From Acidovorax sp. 1608163 (GTDB taxonomy: Bacteria; Pseudomonadota; Gammaproteobacteria; Burkholderiales; Burkholderiaceae_C): 64,000 nucleotides of DNA. Made by a program: the position numbers and the translations under genes. The stretch lies in assembly GCF_003669015.1 (NCBI RefSeq), contig NZ_CP033069.1, positions 3,544,501-3,608,500 of the forward strand. The letters are read 5' to 3'. The first letter of the stretch is position 1, and every line of letters begins with the position of its first letter. The notes beneath the pieces are model-generated. The model searched no databases, had not been told where the DNA came from, and saw only the letters and a program-made list of their open reading frames with translations. Positions 54,290 through 62,392 of the stretch are shown here, piece by piece.

Positions 54290-54984
54290 TTACAGCGCCA
54301 CGGCGCGGCGCAGCAGGTGCGCGTGTACCGCCCCGGCCTTGAGGTGGCGGTGCACTGCCAGCCCCCAGGCGGCCAGCTCCTCGTCGGCCCAGGCGCGGGG
54401 GCTTCCAGGTACACAAAGCCTTGCGCAGACACTGCCTGGGCGGCGGCTTGCAGGGCGGGGGTGAATAAGTCGCTGCCAAACGGCGGGTCGAGCAACACCA
54501 AATCCAGGCTGCCCGGCGCGGCTTGCTTGAGGGCCGCCACGCCATCGCCGCGCTGCACCCGCATGGCGGTGGCCTGCAGGCGCTGCTGCAGGGTGTGCAG
54601 CTGGGCCACCAGGGCGGCATCGCTTTCCACCAGTTGCACGCTGGCGGCGCCGCGCGAGGCGGCCTCAAACCCCAGCGCGCCGGTGCCTGCAAAGGCGTCC
54701 AGGCAGCGCCAGCCGCTCAGGTCCTGGCCCAGCCAGTTGAAGAGGGTTTCGCGCACGCGGTCGGGCGTGGGGCGCAGGCCGGGGCGCTGGGCCACGGGCA
54801 GACGGGTGCGCTTCCAGGCGCCACCGATGATGCGCACCTCGCCCGCGCCTTTGGGGGCCGCAGCGGCAGGCTTGTCTTTGGCGGCACCCTTTTTGCCTGC
54901 CGGGGCGGCAGGCGCTGCGGCAGCGGCCTGGGCCTTGCGGATTTCGGCGTTGATGGCGGTGGTTTTCAGGGTCGAGCGGCTCAT
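54290..54984 (-). pseudogene. rsmD: 16S rRNA (guanine-966-N2)-methyltransferase, frameshifted
   Basis: Joined frames give a 231-aa RsmD. An Ala-rich head precedes EVRIIGGAWKRTRLPV, then RPTPDRVRETLFNWLG, CLDAFAGTGALGFEAASRGA (SAM site) and LVLLDPPFGSDLFTP (NPPY-type). The frame breaks at the G-run 54397-54401 (plus strand). One extra base restores YLEAPRAWADEELAAW and a normal C-terminus ending at 54290. The core methylase is intact either way. Start ATG overlaps the stop of the M16 gene by four bases. Confidence 0.9.
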
Positions 54985-56330
54985 GGCTTGCCCCCCACCA
55001 CCACAGTCACCATGCGTTCAGGCTGCAGCTTTTTGGCCATGGCCGTGCGCACATCGGCCACGGTGAGGGCTTCCACCTTTTGCGTCCAGTGGTCCAGATA
55101 GTCAAGCGGCAGGCCATTCCAGGCGATGTTGGCCACGTTGCCCAACAGCTTTTTGTTGCTGTCGATGCGCAGCGCAAAGCCGCCGATCAGGTTGTCCTTG
55201 GCGGCGCGCAGCTCGGCCTCGGTGGGGCCTTCGGCCACAAAGCGCTGCACCACGTCACGCGCCACCTTCACGGCCTGGGCTGCCTGGTCGGGCCGGGTTT
55301 GCAGGCCGATGGTGAAGGCGCCAGCGTGAAGGCCGCCCGCAAAGTAGCTGTAGACGCTGTAGCTCAGGCCGCGCTTTTCGCGCACTTCTTCGGTCAGGCG
55401 CGAGACAAAGCCACCGCCGCCCAGGATGTGGTTGCCCACCAGCAGGGCCAGGAAGTCCGGATCGCGGCGCGGAAAGCCGGGCTGGCCAATGAGCACGTGG
55501 GCCTGGGCAGAGGCGAAGGGGATGGCCTGCTCGGCCGCCGCCTTCAGGGGCTCGACCTCAGGCACCGCAGGCAGGGGCGCGCATTCGGCACCCGTGGCAG
55601 GCAGGCGGGCGAGCAGCTTGGTCACCAGCTCTTGCGCCTGGCTGCGGCTGACGGCGCCCACGATGCTGACACGGGCGCGGCAGGCCGCCACGGTTTGCGC
55701 GTGGAAGGCCTGCAGGTCTTGCACGCTGATGCGGGCCAACGTTTCAGGCGTGGTGCGCAGGCCGTAGGGGTGGCTGCCGTACACGGCGGTGGCAAAGGCC
55801 TCGGCCGCCACATTGGCGGGGCGGGTGGCGGCCTCGCGCAGGCTGGCGGACCAGCGGGCGCGGTCGCGGGCCCAGATGTCAGCGGGCCAGCTGGGCTCGG
55901 CCAGTTGGCGGGCAGCCAGACGCGCGGCACGGTCGAGCAGCGGCGCGTCCGTCAAAGAGCGCAGCGAGTAGCGCAGGGCGTCGTTGTCGGCCCCGGCTTC
56001 AAAGCCCGCGCCCAGGTCGGCCCAGGCCTCGCCCAGCGCGTTTTCGTCCAGCGTGTTTTCGGCGCCCTGGCCTTTGACACCTTTGGATGCCATCAGCGCC
56101 ACGGCGCTGGCCAGGCCGGACTTTTCCGCCGGGTCGCGGCGGCTGCCTGCGTCAAAGTCGATTTGCACGTCCACCATGGGGATGACGGGGCTTTCGACCA
56201 GCCAGACCTTGGCGCCGCTGGGCTCTGTCCAGTGCTGGATGGGCAGCAGTGCCCAGGCGGGTGCAGCATAAAAAACCACACTAGCGCACACCAGACAAGC
56301 GCTGGAAGCTACTTTTTTGATAGCAATCAT
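54981..56330 (-). CDS. M16 peptidase-like protein, non-catalytic subunit
   Basis: A 449-aa exported member of the pitrilysin family. The zinc motif HxxEH is absent: the matching region reads KSGLASAVALMASKG. It should pair with the active M16 protein encoded just upstream, as in known M16 heterodimers. The C-terminal domain has the usual GGFVSRLTEEVREKRGLSYS. The first 21 or so residues, the signal peptide's core, are encoded by dispersed repeat copy J. Confidence 0.9.
   Translation of the reverse strand: MIAIKKVASSACLVCASVVFYAAPAWALLPIQHWTEPSGAKVWLVESPVIPMVDVQIDFDAGSRRDPAEKSGLASAVALMASKGVKGQGAENTLDENALGEAWADLGAGFEAGADNDALRYSLRSLTDAPLLDRAARLAARQLAEPSWPADIWARDRARWSASLREAATRPANVAAEAFATAVYGSHPYGLRTTPETLARISVQDLQAFHAQTVAACRARVSIVGAVSRSQAQELVTKLLARLPATGAECAPLPAVPEVEPLKAAAEQAIPFASAQAHVLIGQPGFPRRDPDFLALLVGNHILGGGGFVSRLTEEVREKRGLSYSVYSYFAGGLHAGAFTIGLQTRPDQAAQAVKVARDVVQRFVAEGPTEAELRAAKDNLIGGFALRIDSNKKLLGNVANIAWNGLPLDYLDHWTQKVEALTVADVRTAMAKKLQPERMVTVVVGGKP
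56268..56330 (+). repeat. Dispersed palindromic repeat, copy J (M16 signal peptide)
   Basis: AAAAAACCACACTAGCGCAC, then AGACAAGCGCTGGAAGCTAC and TTTTTTGATAGCAATC. Read on the minus strand this copy gives the start codon and residues MIAIKKVASS through about residue 21 of the second M16 protein. Confidence 0.8.
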
Positions 56331-56350
56331 GTAAATATCCAAAGCTGATG

Positions 56351-57847
56351 TCAGTGCAGGATCGCCCCGGCGGGCAAGGCGGGATGTGGGCGGGCGCCTT
56401 CCAGGGGCTGGGGCAGCAGGGTGGCCACCGTGAGCTGGTCGTCGCCAAAATACTTGGCGGCCACGGCTTTGACCTCCTCGGGGGTGATGGTGCGCAGCAG
56501 TGTGAGCAGCCGCTCTTCCGCATCGAGCGGGAAGCCCTGCACCCAGTTGCCGCCCAGCTCCTGCGCCTGGTTTTGCACCGAGTCGCGCTCGTACACCGTG
56601 GAGGCGATCCATTGCGTTTTGACGCGTGCCAGCTCGGCCTCGCTCACGCCGTCCCGGGCCACGCGGGCCACTTCGGCGCGCAGGGCTTCTTCGACCTGCT
56701 GGGCGGTTTTGCCCGCAGCGGGCACGCCGGTGAGCATGAACAGCGACGGCCCACGGCCCGTGACCATGGCCGAGCTGCCTGCGTTGTCGGCCACGGGCTG
56801 CTCGCCCTGGCTCAGGGCGCGCTCCAGCCGCGCGCCGTCGTAGCCGCTGAACACGGCCGACAGCACCAGCAGGGCCAGGGCATCGCGGTCAGAGGCCTGC
56901 AAGTCCTGCACGCGCGACAGCGAGGGCACCTTGTAGGCCAGTGCCACATAGGCTTGCTCTGCCGGGGCCTTCACGGCCACGCGGCGCAGGCCCTGCTGCA
57001 CCGGTTCGGTGCGGGGCTTGCGCTCGGGCACGGCGTGCGCGGGCAGGCTGCCGTAGTACTTTTCGGCCAGGGCGCGCACCTTGGCCACGTCCACATCACC
57101 GGCCACCACCACCACGGCATTGGCGGGCGTGTACCACTGGCGGTAGAAGGCGCGCGCGTCGTTGGGCGTCATGGCGTCCAGGTCGCTCATCCAGCCCACG
57201 ATGGGGCGGCGGTAGGGCGATGCGTTGAAGGCGGTGGCAAAGAGCTGCTCGGCCAGCATGGCGCGGGGCTGGTCTTCGGTGCGCAGGCGGCGCTCTTCTT
57301 TCACGACTTCCAGCTCTTTCTTGAACTCTTCGTCGGGCCAGTGCATGTTGGCAAAGCGGTCGGACTCCAGCCGCATCACGTCTTCAAGCCGCTGGGCCGG
57401 GATTTGCTGGTAGTAGCCGGTGTAGTCACGGCTGGTGAAGGCGTTCTCACGCCCGCCCAAAGCAGCCACGCGGCGCGAAAAGTCGCCCGGCGGCACGGTT
57501 TTGGAGCCCTTGAACATCATGTGCTCCAGCACATGGGCCACGCCCGAGGTGCCGTCCACCTCGTCCATCGAGCCCACACGCACCCACACCATGTGCACGG
57601 CCGTGGGCGCGCGGTGGTCGGGCTGCACGATGAGCTGCATGCCATTGGCCAGCGTGAACAGCTGGGCACCGGCCGCGTTGGTGGCCTGGGCGACCTTGGC
57701 ATGTGGGCCAGAGGCCCCTGCCGCTCGCCCCGCAGAGGGCGCAGCCACAGGGGCTGCAGAGGAATCCAAACCCGCAGCCATCACGTGGGTGACGGCTGTG
57801 GCACTGAGGCAGGCCAGAAGGCCCAGTAGGGTGAAAGCGCGTTTCAT
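56351..57847 (-). CDS. M16 family zinc peptidase, catalytic subunit
   Basis: A 498-aa exported peptidase. Signal peptide MKRAFTLLGLLACLSATAV. The inverted zinc motif HVLEHMMFKGS (HxxEH) lies near residue 105, with the distal Glu in ELEVVKEERRLRTED. A second M16 domain completes the clam shape. It would degrade peptides in the periplasm together with the non-catalytic partner, which starts 20 bases downstream. Confidence 0.93.
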   Translation of the reverse strand: MKRAFTLLGLLACLSATAVTHVMAAGLDSSAAPVAAPSAGRAAGASGPHAKVAQATNAAGAQLFTLANGMQLIVQPDHRAPTAVHMVWVRVGSMDEVDGTSGVAHVLEHMMFKGSKTVPPGDFSRRVAALGGRENAFTSRDYTGYYQQIPAQRLEDVMRLESDRFANMHWPDEEFKKELEVVKEERRLRTEDQPRAMLAEQLFATAFNASPYRRPIVGWMSDLDAMTPNDARAFYRQWYTPANAVVVVAGDVDVAKVRALAEKYYGSLPAHAVPERKPRTEPVQQGLRRVAVKAPAEQAYVALAYKVPSLSRVQDLQASDRDALALLVLSAVFSGYDGARLERALSQGEQPVADNAGSSAMVTGRGPSLFMLTGVPAAGKTAQQVEEALRAEVARVARDGVSEAELARVKTQWIASTVYERDSVQNQAQELGGNWVQGFPLDAEERLLTLLRTITPEEVKAVAAKYFGDDQLTVATLLPQPLEGARPHPALPAGAILH

Positions 57848-57875
57848 AGAATGCAGTGATTCTAAGAACCCGCCA

Positions 57876-59387
57876 ATGTTCAGTTTTTTCAAGAAAAAGC
57901 CCACCCCCTCGCCCGCGACGACTGATGCCCCGGCACCAGCCCCCGCGCCCGTCGCCACGCCTGAAGCTGCGGCCAGCCCCGCGCCTTCGGCGCCCCATGC
58001 CCCCGATACGCCCGCGCCAACGGCGCCCGCCCCCGCTGCAACCCCTGGCTTTGGCTGGCTACGCAACCCGTTTGCGGCCAAGCCGCCGGTGCCAACGCCC
58101 GGGCCAGCCACCGCAGCGGCGCCAACACCAGCAGCACCAGCCCCTACACCAGCGCCTGCCAGCCCCCCTGTAGCCGTACAGCCACCGGCTGCGGCACCGG
58201 AGACTGTTGCACCAGTGACGGCTGCGCCAGTGGCCGCAGCCCCTGATGCCGCCCCCGCTGTGCCTGTGGCGGCCTATGCCCCGGCAGCGCCTGTACAAAC
58301 CGCCCCGCCAGCATCCCCTGCCCCGGCGCTGAAGGCACAACCCCCCGTAACGCATGCAACACACGCAGCGCCCGTGGCAGCGCCGCTTGCGCCCGCGGCA
58401 AAAGCCCCGCAGGCCCCCGCGGTGCAAAGCCCACCCGCTGCTGCGCCAGCCGTAGCCCCCGCTCCCGCGCCTGCCCCCGCCGTGGCAGAACGCAAGGGCT
58501 GGCTCGATCGCCTCAAGGCCGGCCTGCGCAAAACGGGCTCCAGCATCGCCACCGTGTTCACCGGCACGCAAATCGACGATGCCCTGTACGAAGAGCTGGA
58601 AGAGGCCCTGCTGATGGCCGACACCGGCGTCAAGGCCACCCAGCACTTGCTGGACGACCTCAAGCGCCGCGTGAAGGAGACCAAGACCACCGACCCCGCC
58701 GCCGTCAAAGGTCTGCTGGCCGATGCCCTGGCGGAGCTGCTGCGCCCTCTGGAAAAGGCCTTGGTGATTGGCGAGCACACCCCCACCGTCATCATGGTGG
58801 CGGGCGTCAATGGCGCGGGCAAAACCACCTCCATCGGCAAGCTGACCAAGCACTTGGCCAATGAAGGCGCCAGCGTGCTGCTGGCCGCCGCCGACACCTT
58901 CCGCGCTGCGGCGCGCGAACAACTGGGTGTGTGGGCCGACCGGAACACTGTGGAAATCGTGAGCCAAGAAGGCGGCGACCCCGCTGCCGTGAGCTTTGAC
59001 GCCGTGACCGCTGGCAAGGCCCGGGGCAAAGACGTGGTGCTGGTGGACACCGCAGGCCGCCTGCCCACGCAGCTGCACCTGATGGAAGAGCTCAAAAAGA
59101 TCAAACGCGTAGTGACCAAGGCCGACGGCACCGCACCGCACGAGGTGCTGCTGGTCATCGACGGCAACACGGGCCAGAACGCGCTGGCGCAGGTGCGCTC
59201 GTTTGACGATGCGCTGCAACTGACCGGCCTGATCGTGACCAAACTGGACGGAACCGCCAAGGGTGGCGTGCTGGCCGCCATTGCGCAAGAGCGCCCCATC
59301 CCCGTGTATTTCATTGGCGTGGGCGAGAAGCTGGAAGACCTAGAAACCTTCAACGCGCGCGAATTTGCGCAAGCACTGCTGTCCTGA
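57876..59387 (+). CDS. ftsY: Signal recognition particle receptor FtsY
   Basis: A 503-aa SRP receptor. The head MFSFFKKKPTP is followed by a low-complexity Ala/Pro region of about 195 residues that replaces the acidic A domain. The NG domain begins near AERKGWLDRLKAGLRKTGSS. GTPase motifs are GVNGAGKTTSIGKL near residue 311, DTFRAAAREQL, DTAGRLPTQ and TKLDGTAKGG. It docks ribosome-SRP complexes at the inner membrane. Divergent from the M16 genes. Confidence 0.97.
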   Translation: MFSFFKKKPTPSPATTDAPAPAPAPVATPEAAASPAPSAPHAPDTPAPTAPAPAATPGFGWLRNPFAAKPPVPTPGPATAAAPTPAAPAPTPAPASPPVAVQPPAAAPETVAPVTAAPVAAAPDAAPAVPVAAYAPAAPVQTAPPASPAPALKAQPPVTHATHAAPVAAPLAPAAKAPQAPAVQSPPAAAPAVAPAPAPAPAVAERKGWLDRLKAGLRKTGSSIATVFTGTQIDDALYEELEEALLMADTGVKATQHLLDDLKRRVKETKTTDPAAVKGLLADALAELLRPLEKALVIGEHTPTVIMVAGVNGAGKTTSIGKLTKHLANEGASVLLAAADTFRAAAREQLGVWADRNTVEIVSQEGGDPAAVSFDAVTAGKARGKDVVLVDTAGRLPTQLHLMEELKKIKRVVTKADGTAPHEVLLVIDGNTGQNALAQVRSFDDALQLTGLIVTKLDGTAKGGVLAAIAQERPIPVYFIGVGEKLEDLETFNAREFAQALLS

Positions 59388-59528
59388 CCTTTTACCGCCC
59401 CATTCAGGGCGCCCACGGGGTGCCCTGAAGTGCCCGCCGCCACATCGCTATGGTGCGGGGACAAATTCCGTTTACAAAATGCTGCAACCCCCGGATGATG
59501 GGCTTACCCCTCACCCAGGCGGAGGCCC

Positions 59529-62186
59529 ATGTTCCTTGAACTGCTCAAAGGCGTTGCACTGCTGCTGGCGCTGTGCTTTTTGCATGGTGTCAACATCCGT
59601 GTCTGGCGGCAAAAGCCCCTGATCGGGCAGATCGTCTCGGGCGCCCTGTTTGGCGGCATTTGCGTGGTGGGCATGCTGCTGCCCGTGGTGCTGATGCCCG
59701 GCGTGATCTTTGATGCGCGCTCCGTCGTGCTGTGCATGGCGGGCCTGTTTGGCGGGCCTGTGGTCGCCATCATTGCGGGCACCCTGACCATGGGCTGGCG
59801 CCTTTGGATTGGCGGTGCGGGCATGGGCGTGGGCCTGCTGGTGGTGGTGATTTGTGTGGCGCTGGGCCTGCTGTACCGGCAGGCCCGCCAGCGCGGCAAG
59901 CTGGATGTAGAGCCGCGCACCTTGCTGCTTTTTGGGCTGCTGGTGCACCTGGCTGTGGTGGGGGCATTTCAGCTGCTGCCAGAGCCAGCGGTGCAGCGCA
60001 TCAACCAGACCGTGGCACTGCCCTTCGTGCTGATCTTCACCGTGGCCACCTTGCTGCTGGGCATGCTGCTGAAAGACGTGGAAGAGCGCTTGAACACCGA
60101 AAGGGCCTTGAGCGAAAGCTCCGCCCGGCTGCGCGCCATCACGCAGGCCATCCCCGACGTGCTGCTGGTGCTGGACCGCAACGGGCGCTACCTGGAGGTG
60201 CTGTCCAACGACAAAACGGCCCTGGTCGCCAGCGCCAAGGACTTGCTTGGCAAGCAACTGAGCGATGTGCTGCCGCCCGACCAGACGCAGTTGTATCTGC
60301 GGCTGATCCACGAAACCCTGCGCACGGGCCGCACCCAAACGCTCGAATACGAAATTCGCACCCTCGACGGCCTTCGCCAATTCGAGGGGCGCACCCAACC
60401 CCTGGGGGTGCCCGTGCAGGGGGACAAGGCGGTGGTGCTGCTGGCGCGCGACATCACTGCCCGCAAGCAGGCGGAGGCTGCCCTGCGGGAGTCCGAGCTG
60501 CGGTTTCGCTCCTTACTGCTCAATATTCCATCCATTTCTGTGCAGGGCTATCTGGCAGATGGCACCACCACTTACTGGAACAAGGCTTCAGAGCGGCTGT
60601 ACGGCTACACCGCCGAAGAGGCCATGGGCAGCAGCCTGTTCGATCTGATCATCCCGCCCGTGATGCGCGACACGGTGCGCAGCAACGTAGAACATATGTT
60701 TGCCACGGGCGAGGTCATCCCGGCGGGAGAGTTGCAACTGCAACGCAAAGACGGCACCTTGGTCGATGTGTTCTCCAGCCACGCCTACATCCAAGTGCCC
60801 GGCCAGCCGCCCGAGATGTTCTGCATCGACATCGACATCTCTGGCCGCAAGGCTGCCGAAGACGAGGCCCGTTATCTGGCCTTTTACGACGCCCTGACGG
60901 AGCTGCCCAATCGGCGACTGCTGGTGGACCGGCTGCAGCAAGTGTTGGCAGGCAGCACCCGCAGCGGCATGGCCACGGCCGTGCTGTTTGTGGACCTGGA
61001 CAACTTTAAAACGCTGAACGACACCCGCGGGCATGAGGTGGGCGACATGCTGCTGACCGAAGTGGCACGCCGCCTGCAAAGCCATGTGCGCGAACTGGAC
61101 ACCGTGGCACGCCTGGGCGGCGATGAATTTGTGGTGGTGCTTCAAAACCTGGGCACGGACCCCACCGAGGCTGCAGACCAAGCCCGTATGCTGGGCGAAA
61201 TGCTGCGCGCCCGCCTGGCACAGCCTTACGACCTGGCCGGGCACGAGTACCACTGCGCTGCCAGCATCGGCATCACGCTGCTGCACGGCCAGCGCACCAC
61301 AGTGGATGAAATCCTCAAACAGGCCGACATGGCGATGTACCGAGCCAAAGACGCGGGGCGCAACACGCTGCGCTTTTTTGACCCGGACATGCAGCAGGCC
61401 GTCAACCGCCGCGCCATGCTGGAAGCCGAACTGCACAACGGCCTCAAACAAGGGCAGTTTTTGCTGCTGTACCAACCCCAGGTCGATGAAACCGGCCGCA
61501 TCCAGGGCGCCGAAGCCCTGGTGCGCTGGCAGCACCCCGAGCACGGCATGGTGCCGCCCAGTGAGTTCATTGCCCTGGCAGAAGACACAGGCCTCATCGT
61601 GCCCTTGGGCCTGTGGGTGATGGAAACCGCCCTGCGCCAGCAAGCCCAATGGCGCAACGTCCCGGCCCTTGCACACCTGACCCTGGCCATCAACGTCAGC
61701 GCGCGCCAGTTCCACCAGGACGACTTTGTGACCCAGGTGCTGAACCTGCTGCACACCACAGGCGCAGACCCCACCCACATCAAGCTGGAGCTGACCGAGA
61801 GCCTGCTGCTCAAAAACGTGGACAGCGTCATCACCACCATGCGTGCTTTACGGGCCTACGGCCTGGGCTTCTCGCTGGACGACTTCGGCACCGGGTATTC
61901 ATCGCTCAGCTACCTCAAGCGCCTGCCGCTGGATCAGATCAAAATCGATCAGGGCTTTGTACGAGATGCCCTGGTGGATCCCAACGACGCAGCCATTGCC
62001 CGCTCCATCATCGCGCTGGCGGGTAGCTTGGGCCTGTCGGTCATTGCAGAAGGGGTTGAGACCCAGGCACACCACGAGTTTTTGCTAGGCCACGGGTGTA
62101 AGGCGTTCCAAGGCTATTTCTTCGGTCGCCCGTTGCCGCATTCTGAATTTGAACAGCTGGTGCGCAGCGGTGGGGCTGGAACGTGA
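59529..62186 (+). CDS. Membrane PAS-GGDEF-EAL cyclic-di-GMP protein
   Basis: An 885-aa protein. The N-terminal five to six membrane helices (about 1-185) resemble the 5TM-LYT-type sensor. Two PAS domains follow (about 195-310 and 325-440). The GGDEF domain has intact RLGGDEFVVV near residue 530. The EAL domain has QGAEALVRW near residue 661 and later DDFGTGYSSLSYLKRLP and EGVETQ. Both catalytic sites look complete, so it could make and break c-di-GMP. The next gene is another PAS sensor. Confidence 0.94.
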   Translation: MFLELLKGVALLLALCFLHGVNIRVWRQKPLIGQIVSGALFGGICVVGMLLPVVLMPGVIFDARSVVLCMAGLFGGPVVAIIAGTLTMGWRLWIGGAGMGVGLLVVVICVALGLLYRQARQRGKLDVEPRTLLLFGLLVHLAVVGAFQLLPEPAVQRINQTVALPFVLIFTVATLLLGMLLKDVEERLNTERALSESSARLRAITQAIPDVLLVLDRNGRYLEVLSNDKTALVASAKDLLGKQLSDVLPPDQTQLYLRLIHETLRTGRTQTLEYEIRTLDGLRQFEGRTQPLGVPVQGDKAVVLLARDITARKQAEAALRESELRFRSLLLNIPSISVQGYLADGTTTYWNKASERLYGYTAEEAMGSSLFDLIIPPVMRDTVRSNVEHMFATGEVIPAGELQLQRKDGTLVDVFSSHAYIQVPGQPPEMFCIDIDISGRKAAEDEARYLAFYDALTELPNRRLLVDRLQQVLAGSTRSGMATAVLFVDLDNFKTLNDTRGHEVGDMLLTEVARRLQSHVRELDTVARLGGDEFVVVLQNLGTDPTEAADQARMLGEMLRARLAQPYDLAGHEYHCAASIGITLLHGQRTTVDEILKQADMAMYRAKDAGRNTLRFFDPDMQQAVNRRAMLEAELHNGLKQGQFLLLYQPQVDETGRIQGAEALVRWQHPEHGMVPPSEFIALAEDTGLIVPLGLWVMETALRQQAQWRNVPALAHLTLAINVSARQFHQDDFVTQVLNLLHTTGADPTHIKLELTESLLLKNVDSVITTMRALRAYGLGFSLDDFGTGYSSLSYLKRLPLDQIKIDQGFVRDALVDPNDAAIARSIIALAGSLGLSVIAEGVETQAHHEFLLGHGCKAFQGYFFGRPLPHSEFEQLVRSGGAGT

Positions 62187-62392
62187 CCCGTCACCAACGT
62201 GGTTTGCTTCGCTTCAATGAGCAGGCGCACTGCGATGTCTTTAGCGACTGCAGCAGTCCGTGGCACGGGTGACTGCCACACGCTGCACCCGATGAACGGA
62301 TCTTGGGGACAGGTTGTGCCGCCTGAGCCCCTCGCCCATCGGACTACGAAGTGCACCATGAAATCTGCGCCGATGGGCGCCCAGGGAGGCAT

